A stretch of DNA of 64,000 nt from CALDTK01 sp965215115 (GCA_965215115.1 OZ244050.1:4712001-4776000), one strand, 5' to 3'; counted from the stretch's first letter, positions 8,396 to 18,521 are shown. Notes: generated by a model from the sequence alone, not told the origin. A program made the numbers and translations.

Positions 8396-9007
8396 ATGAC
8401 CTGCCGCCCCCTGCTCTCGTCCTGCTTCGTACTCATGAGTTTGGCCGTCTTCGGACAGGGCTACAACACGGCGGGGGGGCTGCGCGTCGGCGCGGGGGCG
8501 GGGCTGGACCTCGTGCAGCGCATCGGTCCGAAGCAAAGCCTCGAACTGATTGCGCAGAATCGTTTCGGGACGGACGCCTTCACGCTCACGGCCGTCGGCC
8601 GGCGCCACGTGGCGCTGGGCCTCAAGCGCGTCAATTTCTTCGTCGGTGGCGGTCTGCACAAAGGCTGGGGCTACGAGGACGAAACCCGGAGCAAGCGCGG
8701 CGACCCCTTCGGGATCACGCTCCAGGGCGGCGCCGAGGTCACCTTCGGGCGCACCAACGTAGCGTTCGATTTCTTGCCGCAAATCCACCTGTCGGGGCGG
8801 GTGATCCCGGCGAGCTTCGGGTCGGCGGTGAGTCTGCGCTACGTGCTCATCAAGCGCAAGAGCAACGTCTCGATCCGGCGGCCCTGGGAGAGCAAAGAGG
8901 AGCACAAGGATCGGCAGAAGGCGCGCGAGAAGCGCCAAAAAGCGAAGGCGAAAGCGAAGCGCCGCGGCGAGACCAGGACCCTGCGCGAGCGCCTCGGGAT
9001 CGACTAG
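8396..9007 (+). CDS. Small secreted, probably outer-membrane beta-barrel protein
   Basis: The 203-residue product starts with a signal peptide (LLSSCFVLMSLAVFGQG). Glycine- and aromatic-rich amphipathic segments follow (AGGLRVGAGAGLDLVQR, VNFFVGGGLHKGWGY, ITLQGGAEVTFG), which look like beta-hairpins of a small barrel. The last 45 residues are a very basic tail rich in K, R and E (KRQKAKAKAKRRGETR). I do not recognise a named family. It lies between the divergent methyltransferase and kdsC. Confidence 0.65.
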   Translation: MTCRPLLSSCFVLMSLAVFGQGYNTAGGLRVGAGAGLDLVQRIGPKQSLELIAQNRFGTDAFTLTAVGRRHVALGLKRVNFFVGGGLHKGWGYEDETRSKRGDPFGITLQGGAEVTFGRTNVAFDFLPQIHLSGRVIPASFGSAVSLRYVLIKRKSNVSIRRPWESKEEHKDRQKAREKRQKAKAKAKRRGETRTLRERLGID

Positions 9008-9031
9008 GCGTCCGAACACCCGCGCGCCCCG

Positions 9032-9039
9032 TAAGTTAG
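9032..9039 (+). promoter_or_regulatory. Possible -7 element before kdsC
   Basis: TAAGTTAG resembles TAnnTTTG with one mismatch and ends 7 bases before the kdsC ATG, the same short spacing seen before the TonB receptor gene. No clear -33 element. Confidence 0.25.
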
Positions 9040-9046
9040 CCCCCGC

Positions 9047-9553
9047 ATGGAGAGTCTTCTGGCCGCGTTCGAGCCCATCCGCACCTTCGTCTTCGACGTG
9101 GACGGCGTGATGACGGATGCCAGGGTGCAGGTCACCGAGCGCGGCGAGCTGCTGCGCACGATGAGCATCCGCGACGGGTACGCGGTGCAGTTGGCCGTGC
9201 AGCTCGGCTACCGGGTGGCGATCATCACGGGCGGCACCTCGGAGGGCGTGCGGCTCAGGTTCCTGCGGCTCGGTGTCGACGACTACTACAGCGGCATCCG
9301 CGATAAGGCGCTCACGCTCGATGCCTACCACGCGCGCCACGGCCTGTCGGCGGCGCAGACCTTGTACATGGGCGACGACGTGCTGGACCTTCCGGCGATG
9401 CGGGTCGTCGGGCTCCCTTGCGCTCCGGCGGACGCGGTGCCGCAGGTCCTCGCGGCGGCGAAGTACGTGAGCCCCCACCGCGGGGGCGCCGGCTGCGTCC
9501 GCGATGCCGTCGAGCGCGTCCTGACTCTAAACGGCCACTGGCCCGCGCCGTGA
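9047..9553 (+). CDS. kdsC: KDO-8-phosphate phosphatase (HAD family)
   Basis: A 168-residue HAD phosphatase that removes phosphate from 3-deoxy-D-manno-octulosonate 8-phosphate in lipopolysaccharide synthesis. The HAD nucleophile motif FVFDVDGVMTD is at residues 14-24, IITGG is motif II, and YMGDDVLDLPAM is the acidic motif IV. The short, capless form is typical of KdsC. Its stop overlaps the GTG start of the next gene, so the two are translationally coupled. Confidence 0.88.
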   Translation: MESLLAAFEPIRTFVFDVDGVMTDARVQVTERGELLRTMSIRDGYAVQLAVQLGYRVAIITGGTSEGVRLRFLRLGVDDYYSGIRDKALTLDAYHARHGLSAAQTLYMGDDVLDLPAMRVVGLPCAPADAVPQVLAAAKYVSPHRGGAGCVRDAVERVLTLNGHWPAP

Positions 9554-10476
9554 AGCAGTTGCTCGGATGGTTGGCGTTGGTGCGCCCCCTCAACCTGATG
9601 ATGATCGCGCTCACGCCGCTGGCCCTGTGGCTGTCGCTCATCGTGCCCCTGTACGAGGAGCCCGCGCTCACCGCCGAGCAGCTGTGGTGGCTCGGGATCG
9701 CCATCGCGCTCGTGGCCGGCGGCGGCAACGTCGTCAACGACATCGCCGACCGCACCATCGACGACCTCAACGACCGGCCCAACCCCCTCCTCTCGCAGGT
9801 GTCCGCAGCCGAGGCCTGGGGGATCTACGCCGCGCTCAACCTCGGCGCCGCCGCCATCTCCATCAAGCTCGCGGTGGACGTCGACTGGCTGCCCGGCCTC
9901 GTGATGCTCCCCCTGGCGATCGGGCTGCTCCTCGCCTACGCCTTCTACCTGAAGTGCCAACCGCTGCTCGGCAACCTCGTCGTGGCGCTGCTCTGCGCGG
10001 GCGTCCCGGGCCTGGTCCTCGTCGTCGAGCCGGCCCTGCTCGCGGGGCTCCCCGACCAACCCAACGCACACGCCCTCCTCGCGTACACCGTGTTTGCCTT
10101 CGCGGGGACGCTGATGCGCGAAACCGTCAAGGACCTCCAGGACCAGCACGGCGACGGGTTGGCCGGCTGCCGGACGCTGGCCGTGCGCTGGCCGGCCGCC
10201 CGCGTCCGGCGCCTCGCGAGCGCGTACGGCTTCGTGGGCCTGGCCGCCGTTGCCTACATCGGGGTCGTCTACTACCGCAGCGAGCTCCCGAGCGCCGCCC
10301 TCGGCTGGGGCTTCGTGTGGGCCTTCATGGCCGTGGCCCTCTGGAACATCGACATCCCCAAGCCCGACCTGCGCCACACCTATGCCTTCGTGAGTCGCCA
10401 ACTCAAGTGGACCCTCGCGCTGGCCCTGCTCATCCTCGTCATCTACGGCCGCACGTCATGGACCATCGCCGTCTGA
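9550..10476 (+). CDS. UbiA-family prenyltransferase
   Basis: A 308-residue integral membrane enzyme with about eight hydrophobic helices. The first aspartate-rich motif is NVVNDIADRTIDDLND and the second is RETVKDLQDQHGD, both needed for prenyl-diphosphate binding with magnesium. In Bacteroidota relatives such proteins are labelled geranylgeranylglycerol-phosphate geranylgeranyltransferase; the acceptor here is not certain. GTG 9550 overlaps the kdsC stop (GTGA), and the 3' end overlaps maf by 19 bases, so kdsC-ubiA-maf look like one operon. Confidence 0.85.
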   Translation: MKQLLGWLALVRPLNLMMIALTPLALWLSLIVPLYEEPALTAEQLWWLGIAIALVAGGGNVVNDIADRTIDDLNDRPNPLLSQVSAAEAWGIYAALNLGAAAISIKLAVDVDWLPGLVMLPLAIGLLLAYAFYLKCQPLLGNLVVALLCAGVPGLVLVVEPALLAGLPDQPNAHALLAYTVFAFAGTLMRETVKDLQDQHGDGLAGCRTLAVRWPAARVRRLASAYGFVGLAAVAYIGVVYYRSELPSAALGWGFVWAFMAVALWNIDIPKPDLRHTYAFVSRQLKWTLALALLILVIYGRTSWTIAV

Positions 10477-11057
10477 TCCTCGCGAGCGCCAGCCCGCGGC
10501 GCCGCGACCTGCTCACGCAACTCGGATTCGCCTTCGAGGTGAGGCCTACCGACGTGGCGGAGGTTTTGCCGGAAGGCACCCCTCACGAAACCGCGGCGTG
10601 CTACCTCGCCGAACTGAAGGCCCGCACGGGCGCGACTCACCTCGCCGCTCGCGAACTCCTCCTGGCCGCCGACACGACGGTGCTCCTCGGCGACGAATTG
10701 ATTAATAAGCCCATAGACAGCGCCGATGCGCGCGTCATGCTGCACAAGTTGTGCGGCCGCACCCAGCGCGTGATCACCGGCGTGGCCCTCGCGTGGCTGG
10801 CCGACGACGGCGCCTACGCGCTCGAGAGCTTCCAGGTGGAGACGCGGGTCACGCTCGCCGCTGCGACCGCCCCGGAGATCGAGGCCTACGTCGCGCGCCA
10901 CCGCCCGCTCGACAAGGCCGGCGCCTACGGCATCCAGGACTGGATCGGCTGGGCGAAGGCCACGCGGATCGACGGCTCGTACAGCAACGTCATGGGGCTC
11001 CCGACCGCGGAGGTGTTCGCGGCGCTCACGGCGCTCGGCGTGGCGTACGAGATCTAG
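10458..11057 (+). CDS. maf: Maf-like nucleoside-triphosphate pyrophosphatase
   Basis: This 199-residue house-cleaning enzyme hydrolyses non-canonical or pyrimidine NTPs. The N-terminal LILASASPRRRDLL, the central LLAADTTVLLGDELINKP and the C-terminal DKAGAYGIQDW and GSYSNVMGLP are the family signatures. It overlaps the upstream prenyltransferase gene by 19 bases. Its stop TAG shares the palindromic CTAG (11054-11057) with the stop of the convergent proline dehydrogenase gene. A hairpin-repeat copy at 10563 encodes LPEG. Confidence 0.92.
   Translation: MDHRRLILASASPRRRDLLTQLGFAFEVRPTDVAEVLPEGTPHETAACYLAELKARTGATHLAARELLLAADTTVLLGDELINKPIDSADARVMLHKLCGRTQRVITGVALAWLADDGAYALESFQVETRVTLAAATAPEIEAYVARHRPLDKAGAYGIQDWIGWAKATRIDGSYSNVMGLPTAEVFAALTALGVAYEI
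10563..10577 (+). repeat. GTTTT-hairpin repeat, stem GCC/GGC, loop GGAA
   Basis: Strict copy, sense in maf (VLPEG). Confidence 0.9.
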
Positions 11058-12250
11058 GCCTTCGCCTGCGCGCGGCGGGCGATCTCGCGCTCGATGAGCT
11101 GGTACTCGCGACTCGCCTCCCCGGTGATGCTCGTGTTCTCCTGCGCGCGGCGCACCAGGTACGGCACCACGTCCTCGACCGGGCCGTACGGCAGGTACTT
11201 CCCGACGCGGTAGCCGGCGGCCGCGAGGTTGAAGGTCATGTTGTCGCTCATGCCGTAGAGCTGGCAGAACATGAGGTTGGGGTGATCGCCGGGGATCGAG
11301 CGCTCGGCCATCCCGCGGATCATGCGCTCGGCCGACTGCTGGTTGTGCGAGGCGTTGACGAACTCGACGTTGTCGATGTGGTCGAGGCAGTACGCCACCG
11401 CCAGGTCGAAGTCCCGGTCGGAGCTCGCCTTGTCGGGCTGGATGGGGCTCGGGTAGCCCTGAGCCTCGGCGCGGGCGCGCTCCTTGGTCATGTACGCCCC
11501 GCGCACGAGCTTGGCGCCGAACACGACGCCCTGCTCGCGGCAGGCGGCGTGGTGGGCCTTCAGGGCCGCGAGCCGGTCGTGGCGGTACATCTGGTACGTG
11601 TTGACCACCACGGCGCGCCGCTGGTTGTAGCGCAGCATGGCCACCATCACGATCTCATCGATCGCGTCCTGCATCCAGCTCTCCTCGGCGTCGACGTAGA
11701 GCTGGACGCCCTTGTCGCAGGCCACGTGGCAGAGGCTATCGACGCGCTTGAGCAGGGCGCTGTGGGCTTCCGCCAAAACCGGCGACAGCAGTGCTCCGGC
11801 GCTGAGCTGCGTGAGGACGGCATTGTCGGTGAGGCCGCTGAGCTTCGTGCTCACGACCGGGATGCAGGAGTCGCGCGCGGCAAACTCGATGGCGCGGATG
11901 CACTCGTTCATCGTGTGGTTGTGCGCCTGCTCGTCCTCCTTGCCCTCGGCGCCGTAGTCCAGCACCGAGAGGACGTTGAGTTCGCCGAGCCGCGTGGCCA
12001 CCTCCTGGACCTCGAGCAGGGTGCGCCCGCCGACGAACTGCCTGTAGATCGTGTCCAGGGTGATGCGCTCGGCGAAGGGCAGGCGCCACCGCACCGCGAA
12101 GCTCCCGAGGGCACTGCCGAGCCTGACGAGCGTCGGGCGGTTCATCAGCGCGAACAGGCGGCGGGTGCGCGCGAGTTCGGCGTCGGACTTGTGCGCGAAG
12201 GCGGTCTCGATGTCGCCGAAGCTGATCGCGGCGGTGGGTGCAGTGGTCAT
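11054..12250 (-). CDS. Proline dehydrogenase
   Basis: The 398-residue FAD enzyme oxidises proline to pyrroline-5-carboxylate. It is the monofunctional Bacteroidota form without an aldehyde dehydrogenase domain. Motifs include the barrel strands VVSTKLSGL, LYVDAEESWMQDAID, GAKLVRGAYMTKER and the C-terminal YGPVEDVVPYLVRRAQENTS (substrate-binding YxxRRxxEN-type helix). The ATG at 12250 starts MTTAPTAAISF; an in-frame ATG at 12271 would add seven residues. A hairpin copy at 11765 reads VLAEA. The downstream dehydrogenase is not in this window. Confidence 0.92.
   Translation of the reverse strand: MTTAPTAAISFGDIETAFAHKSDAELARTRRLFALMNRPTLVRLGSALGSFAVRWRLPFAERITLDTIYRQFVGGRTLLEVQEVATRLGELNVLSVLDYGAEGKEDEQAHNHTMNECIRAIEFAARDSCIPVVSTKLSGLTDNAVLTQLSAGALLSPVLAEAHSALLKRVDSLCHVACDKGVQLYVDAEESWMQDAIDEIVMVAMLRYNQRRAVVVNTYQMYRHDRLAALKAHHAACREQGVVFGAKLVRGAYMTKERARAEAQGYPSPIQPDKASSDRDFDLAVAYCLDHIDNVEFVNASHNQQSAERMIRGMAERSIPGDHPNLMFCQLYGMSDNMTFNLAAAGYRVGKYLPYGPVEDVVPYLVRRAQENTSITGEASREYQLIEREIARRAQAKA
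11765..11779 (-). repeat. GTTTT-hairpin repeat, stem GGC/GCC, loop GGAA
   Basis: Strict copy, sense in the proline dehydrogenase gene (VLAEA). Confidence 0.9.
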
Positions 12251-12257
12251 AGATCGA

Positions 12258-13019
12258 TTAGGGTGCCGCATTCCAGATGGCCCAAGCGGCCTCGGCCTGT
12301 CCTTCCAACATGACGAGCCCGTTGGCGGTTTGTGCGCCGCGGAGCCTCGCCTCCCGCAAAAGTAGCGTCTCGGCGGGGTTGTAGATCAGGTCGATGACCA
12401 CGTTGGCGTCGCTGAGCCACTCGGGTTGCACGCGCGGCATCTCGTCGACGTCGGGGTAGGCGCCGACGGGGGTCGCGTTGACGATGAGCCCGAGGTCGCC
12501 GTCGTACCAGAGCTTGCCGAGCATCCCGAACGAAAACGCCTGCTCGCCGTCGCCCGGGTGGCGTTTGAAGGTGAGGTGCCGCAGGCCGGCTTTCGCCAAA
12601 ACGTACTTCACCGCCTGCGCCGCGCCGCCGTCGCCGAGGATGGTCGCGGGCCTCGTCCGCGGCTGCGACCGCAGGAAGGGGAGGAAAGGTTTTAGCGTAA
12701 GCTCGAAACCCACCACGTCGGTGTTGTGCCCGATGAGTCGGCCGTCCCGAAACTCGATGGTGTTGACGGCCTGGACCTCGTGCGCCGCCGCGCTCAGCTC
12801 ATCGAGGTACGGGATCACCGCCTGCTTGTAGGGGATCGTGACGTTCATGCCGGCCAGGTCAGGATGGGCCCGCAGGAGCGCCGGAAAGTCCTCGATGCGC
12901 TCGATCTCGAGATTGTCGTAGACGTGGTCGCCGAGTCCGAGCTCCGCGAATTTGCGCGTGAAGTAGCCCTTCGAGAAGGTGTGGCCGAGGCTGCGGCCGA
13001 GCAAACCAAACATCCGCAT
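12258..13019 (-). CDS. aroE: Shikimate 5-dehydrogenase
   Basis: A 253-residue NADP-dependent enzyme of the chorismate pathway. LGRSLGHTFSKGYF binds shikimate, GMNVTIPYKQAV carries the catalytic lysine, NTIEFRDGRLIGHNTDVVGF the conserved Asn/Asp, and TILGDGGAAQAVKYVL the nucleotide site. Two hairpin-repeat copies, at 12588 and 12689, fall within 120 bases in opposite orientation; the second has the rare stem AGC/GCT. Start is ATG 13019, with ATG 13013 as an alternative. Confidence 0.92.
   Translation of the reverse strand: MRMFGLLGRSLGHTFSKGYFTRKFAELGLGDHVYDNLEIERIEDFPALLRAHPDLAGMNVTIPYKQAVIPYLDELSAAAHEVQAVNTIEFRDGRLIGHNTDVVGFELTLKPFLPFLRSQPRTRPATILGDGGAAQAVKYVLAKAGLRHLTFKRHPGDGEQAFSFGMLGKLWYDGDLGLIVNATPVGAYPDVDEMPRVQPEWLSDANVVIDLIYNPAETLLLREARLRGAQTANGLVMLEGQAEAAWAIWNAAP
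12588..12602 (-). repeat. GTTTT-hairpin repeat, stem GGC/GCC, loop GAAA
   Basis: Strict copy, sense in aroE (VLAKAG). Confidence 0.9.
12689..12703 (+). repeat. GTTTT-hairpin repeat, stem AGC/GCT, loop GTAA
   Basis: Strict copy with a rare stem, antisense in aroE (ELTLKP). Confidence 0.8.
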
Positions 13020-13042
13020 GCGGTAAAGATGTTGCTACTGGT

Positions 13043-14506
13043 ATGATCGGCAAACTACACCCCCTCCGCAACCCACTCTTCTCGCTGTTCGCCGCCCTGC
13101 TGCTGCTAGGCGCCTGCGCGAAAAACCCCGTCACCGGCAAGCGCCAACTGGCGATCAGCGAGGAGAGCGAGATCGCGATGGGCAAGGAGTACGACCCGCA
13201 GATCGTCGCCACGATGGGCCTCTACGACGATGCCGGCCTCCAGGAGCTGATCGAGCGCCGCGGCCAGAAGATGGCGAAGGCCTCGCACCGCCCCAACCTC
13301 GACTGGCACTTCAGGGTCGTCGACTCAGATGTCGTCAACGCCTTCGCCGTGCCCGGGGGCTACGTGTACTTCACGCGCGGCATCATGGCGCACTTCAACA
13401 ACGAGGCGGAGTTCGCGGGCGTCCTCGGCCACGAGATCGGCCACGTCACCGCGCGCCACTCCGCGGCGCAGATCCGCAAGCAGCAGGTGGCGCAGGTGGG
13501 GATGATCGCCGGGGCCCTGGCGTCGAACACCGTGCGCCAGAACTTCGACGCCGTCAACCAGGGCATGCAGCTGCTCTTCCTCAAGTACGGCCGCGACGCC
13601 GAGTCCCAGAGCGACGCCCTCGGCGTGGAGTACAGCACCGAGCAGGGCTTCGACGCCAACTACATGGCGGGCTTCTTCAAGACCATCGGCCGCCTCCAGG
13701 CCGAGGCCGGGGTGGAGATCCCCAGCTTCCTGAGCACCCACCCCGACCCGGCCAACCGCGAGGAAAACGTCCGCTCCCTGGCCACCAAGTGGCAAAAGAA
13801 GCTCCCGGGCGAGGAGGACACCGTCAATCGCGACGGCTACCTCCGCCTCATCGACGGCCTCATGTACGGTGCCGACCCCGACCAGGGCTTCGTGGAGAAC
13901 TCCACTTTTTACCACCCGCAGCTGAAGTTCAAGTTTCGGGTCCCGAGCGGGTTCGCGCTCGCCAACAGCCCGCAGGCCGTCCAGATGCAGTCGCAGGCCG
14001 GGGATGCCGCCGTCATCTTCACCCTCGGGCAGGGCGCCAGCCCCGAGGCCGCCGCGCAGGCCTGGGCGCAGGAGAACCAGGTCCAGCCCCAGCGCTCCGG
14101 CGCCACCACGATTAACGGGATGCCCGCCTACGTACTGTCGGGTCGCGCCGGCGACGGGCAGCAGTCGCCCTTCATCGATTACTCGGCCACCTTCGTCGCC
14201 TACGGCGGCAACATCTACAACTTCACCGCCTTCAGCCTCGCCACGGTGAGCAACCAGTACGCCCGCGTCCTCAACGAGCCCGTCTCCACCTTCTCCGCCC
14301 TCACCGAGGCACGCTACCTCAACCGCAAGCCCGAGCGCATCGCCATCAAGACGGTGGGCGCCAACACGACCCTCAGTGCCTTCCTCGAGCAGGCCGGCAC
14401 GCCTTCGGACCGGATGACCGAACTTGCGATCTTAAACGGCATGGAACTCAGCGACCGACTCCCGGCCGGGATGCTCGTCAAGACCGTGAGCAACATGGCG
14501 CGCTGA
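13043..14506 (+). CDS. M48 family metalloprotease lipoprotein with LysM-like tail
   Basis: The 487-residue protein has a lipoprotein signal peptide (LFAALLLLGAC), so it is likely anchored in a membrane facing the periplasm. The zinc motif is HEIGH starting at His 130, in GVLGHEIGHVTARHS. This matches BepA/YfgC-like M48 peptidases used in outer-membrane protein quality control. About 200 residues of unassigned sequence follow, then a C-terminal stretch (VGANTTLSAFL ... LAILNGMELSDRLPAGMLVK) resembling LysM. It is divergent from aroE. Confidence 0.9.
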   Translation: MIGKLHPLRNPLFSLFAALLLLGACAKNPVTGKRQLAISEESEIAMGKEYDPQIVATMGLYDDAGLQELIERRGQKMAKASHRPNLDWHFRVVDSDVVNAFAVPGGYVYFTRGIMAHFNNEAEFAGVLGHEIGHVTARHSAAQIRKQQVAQVGMIAGALASNTVRQNFDAVNQGMQLLFLKYGRDAESQSDALGVEYSTEQGFDANYMAGFFKTIGRLQAEAGVEIPSFLSTHPDPANREENVRSLATKWQKKLPGEEDTVNRDGYLRLIDGLMYGADPDQGFVENSTFYHPQLKFKFRVPSGFALANSPQAVQMQSQAGDAAVIFTLGQGASPEAAAQAWAQENQVQPQRSGATTINGMPAYVLSGRAGDGQQSPFIDYSATFVAYGGNIYNFTAFSLATVSNQYARVLNEPVSTFSALTEARYLNRKPERIAIKTVGANTTLSAFLEQAGTPSDRMTELAILNGMELSDRLPAGMLVKTVSNMAR

Positions 14507-14530
14507 GTCTCGGTACCTCCAAGTACTTAC

Positions 14531-15847
14531 ATGTCTCTACCCGACGAAGACGACGACGACCGCAGGACGCTCCGCGAGCAGCAGTTAGAGGCCATCTACA
14601 CCGCGTCCCTGGACGCGATCATGGTCTTCGGGGAGGACGGCACGATCCTGGACGCGAACGAGGGCGCGAGCGACATGTTCGGGTACCCCGTCGGCCAACT
14701 GCGACAAATGCGACTCGTCGACCTCATGCCCGAGGAGTTCGTCGCCACCGAGTTCCGTACCCTCGCGCAACAGGGCCAGACGTCGGTACTTTACTTCCTC
14801 GATCGCCGCGTCGATCGTACGGGTAAGAACGCAGACGGGGAACTGTTCCCTTTCACGGCTCACGTGCGCTCGCTGAGCAGTGCCCCCCCGAAGCGCTTCA
14901 TCGTCATCGCCGAGGACCGCACGATGATCCACAAGTCGCACCTCCGCATCGATAGCCTCAACGAGCAACTGCGGGCCACCAACGAGTCCCTCGAGGCCCA
15001 GGTCGTCGAGCGGACGCAACAACTCAACGCCTCCGTGACCGCCCTCGCGGAGGCCAACCGGAAGCTCGAACTCGAGGTCCGCGAGCGCGAGCAGATCGCC
15101 CGGTCGTTACAACTCCGCGAGGTCCAACTCGAACGACTGCTCTTCAAGGAGCGGGAGCTCAACGAGATCAAGTCACGATTCGTGAGCATGGCCTCGCACG
15201 AGTTCCGCACCCCGCTCACGACGATGCTCTCGAGCCTCGAGGTCGTCTCGATGGCCTCCGAGGAGATACCGGCCATCGTCGCCAAGCACCTCGACCGCAT
15301 CCGCACCAACATCGGGTACCTGCGCAACGTCCTCGAGGACTTTCTTCAGCTCGGCAAGATGGAGACCAAGGGGATCGACCTCAACGTCCAGACCTTCGAC
15401 CTGGGCTCGTTCCTGGATCACCTCATCGAGGACCTCACGATCGCCGCGGCCCCCGGACAGCCGCTGAACGTCAAGCTACGCGGGGACTTCGGCGAGACGC
15501 GCCACCTCAAGAACGGCCTGCGGATCATCCTCTCGAACCTCACCAACAACGCCATCAAATACAGCCTCGAGGACTCCCCCGTGGCCATCCTCGTCGAGCG
15601 CCGCGGCGACAGACTCCACATCGAGGTGTCGGACCACGGTATCGGTATCCCCGACCAGGACAAGGCGAACCTCTTCGAGCGCTTCTACCGCGCCAGTAAC
15701 GCCGAGACGTACAAGGGGACCGGCCTCGGGCTCCACATCACCAAGCAGTACGTCCTCGCGATGAACGGCACGATCGACGTGCGCGACAACGAGGCCGGCA
15801 GCGGAACGGTGTTCACGGTGGACCTACCTTATCGACTGTCGCGCTGA
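14531..15847 (+). CDS. PAS-domain sensor histidine kinase
   Basis: The 438-residue kinase lacks transmembrane segments. A PAS domain (about residues 18-120, TASLDAIMVFGEDGTILDANEG-like start) is joined by a coiled coil (about 135-215) to HisKA, with phospho-acceptor His 223 in MASHEFRTPLTTM. HATPase motifs follow: TNNAIKYS (N box), DHGIGIPDQD (G1) and GTGLGLHITKQY (G2). The response regulator gene starts 52 bases downstream, so the two probably form a two-component pair. Confidence 0.93.
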   Translation: MSLPDEDDDDRRTLREQQLEAIYTASLDAIMVFGEDGTILDANEGASDMFGYPVGQLRQMRLVDLMPEEFVATEFRTLAQQGQTSVLYFLDRRVDRTGKNADGELFPFTAHVRSLSSAPPKRFIVIAEDRTMIHKSHLRIDSLNEQLRATNESLEAQVVERTQQLNASVTALAEANRKLELEVREREQIARSLQLREVQLERLLFKERELNEIKSRFVSMASHEFRTPLTTMLSSLEVVSMASEEIPAIVAKHLDRIRTNIGYLRNVLEDFLQLGKMETKGIDLNVQTFDLGSFLDHLIEDLTIAAAPGQPLNVKLRGDFGETRHLKNGLRIILSNLTNNAIKYSLEDSPVAILVERRGDRLHIEVSDHGIGIPDQDKANLFERFYRASNAETYKGTGLGLHITKQYVLAMNGTIDVRDNEAGSGTVFTVDLPYRLSR

Positions 15848-15867
15848 ACGTAATTCGGTGAGGTTTC

Positions 15868-15882
15868 AGCTTTCGCCAAAAC
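15868..15882 (-). repeat. GTTTT-hairpin repeat, stem GGC/GCT (G-T wobble), loop GAAA
   Basis: Between the histidine kinase and REC-Crp genes, 18 bases before the latter's ATG. Confidence 0.8.
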
Positions 15883-15899
15883 GCTCCATCCCCCCTCCC

Positions 15900-16940
15900 A
15901 TGAAGAAGATTCTGCTGATAGAGGACAACAACGAGGTCCGCGACAACATGTGCGACATCCTGTCGCTGGCCGGCTACGAGGCGATAAGCGCGGCCTCCGG
16001 GAAGGACGGCATCCGCATGGCCCGCAGCGAACATCCCGACCTGATCCTGTGCGACGTCATGATGCCGGACCTCGACGGCTTCGGTGTGCTCAAGATCCTG
16101 GTCGAGAGCGAGGATACGGCCCACGTCCCCTTCGTCTTCGTCACCGCCAAGAGCGAGCAGGAGGACCTGCGCCGCGGGATGAACCTCGGGGCCGACGACT
16201 ACGTCACGAAGCCCTTCTACAAGGACGAACTCCTGCGCATCGTCGAGGTGCGCCTCCGCAAGCGCGAACGCCAGACGCACAAGGGCCGCGTACCCGACAA
16301 CTGGACGGGCTTCCTGAGCAAGCCCGCCCTCGACGCTGCCCTCGAGAAGCTCTCCGCCTCCGGCACGATCAAGACCTACAAGCGCGGCGAGGCCCTCTTC
16401 CGCGAGGGGGAACAGGTCCGCGACATGTTCATCCTGTGTACCGGCCACGTCAAACTCCAGAAGACGACCGACTTCGACAAGACCATCATCGTGTTCGTGT
16501 TCAGCGACGGCGACCTGTTCGGGTACCCCGAGCTGATCGCCAACCGGCCGTACGAGCACGAGGCCACGGCCCTCACGGAGTGCGAGGTGCTGCACATCCC
16601 CGCGGAGAACGTCCGGGCCTGCATGGTGGCCGATACGAACGTAGCCGACATGATGCTCAGCCTCCTGGCCTCCGGGCTGCTCGACTCCGACAGACGGATG
16701 CTCGACCTGTCTTACGTCTCGGTGCGCAAGCGCTGCGCCAACATCCTGCTGCTGGGCCACAAGATCTTCGACGACAAGCCCTGGCCGATGTCCCGCGAGG
16801 AGCTCGCGCAGTGGGCCGGGACCGCCAAGGAGACCTTCATCCGCAACCTCACGGATTTCCGCGACGCCGGCTACATCGAGATCGACCACTCGCGCATCAC
16901 GCTGACGAATGTCAAAGCCCTGCGAGAGCTGCCGTATTAG
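15900..16940 (+). CDS. Response regulator: receiver domain fused to Crp/Fnr module
   Basis: A 346-residue transcription factor. Residues 1-120 are a receiver domain (KKILLIEDNNEVRDN; phosphoacceptor Asp 52 in LILCDVMMPD; conserved Lys in VTKPFYKDEL). A linker leads to a cyclic-nucleotide-binding fold (about 155-270) and a C-terminal HTH_Crp (MSREELAQWAGTAKETFIRNL). There are no Fnr-type cysteine clusters. This pairs phosphorelay input with Crp-type output. It sits between the histidine kinase gene and the suf operon. ATG 15900 begins the receiver; the frame is open 14 codons upstream. Confidence 0.92.
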   Translation: MKKILLIEDNNEVRDNMCDILSLAGYEAISAASGKDGIRMARSEHPDLILCDVMMPDLDGFGVLKILVESEDTAHVPFVFVTAKSEQEDLRRGMNLGADDYVTKPFYKDELLRIVEVRLRKRERQTHKGRVPDNWTGFLSKPALDAALEKLSASGTIKTYKRGEALFREGEQVRDMFILCTGHVKLQKTTDFDKTIIVFVFSDGDLFGYPELIANRPYEHEATALTECEVLHIPAENVRACMVADTNVADMMLSLLASGLLDSDRRMLDLSYVSVRKRCANILLLGHKIFDDKPWPMSREELAQWAGTAKETFIRNLTDFRDAGYIEIDHSRITLTNVKALRELPY

Positions 16941-16967
16941 CGGCGCGGCGGACAACCTAAAGGCCTG

Positions 16968-16987
16968 TTCGTACATTTTAGTACGAA
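16968..16987. promoter_or_regulatory. 20-bp palindrome upstream of sufB, candidate operator
   Basis: TTCGTAC-ATTTTA-GTACGAA is a perfect inverted repeat with 7-base arms and a 6-base spacer, 47 bases upstream of the sufB ATG. The inner TACATTTT (16972-16979) resembles a -7 element, so a bound protein would block transcription. The Rrf2 protein encoded at the end of the operon, or the adjacent REC-Crp protein, are candidate ligands (inference). Confidence 0.6.
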
Positions 16988-17033
16988 TAAGGCGCCAAGG
17001 TCCCGACCTTCGCCCGCGCTTACGATACACGCT

Positions 17034-18479
<1,446 letters not shown>

Positions 18480-18521
18480 GGCTGTCACTGCGAACTGCAC
18501 GCAGTGACCAAAAGAAAGAAT

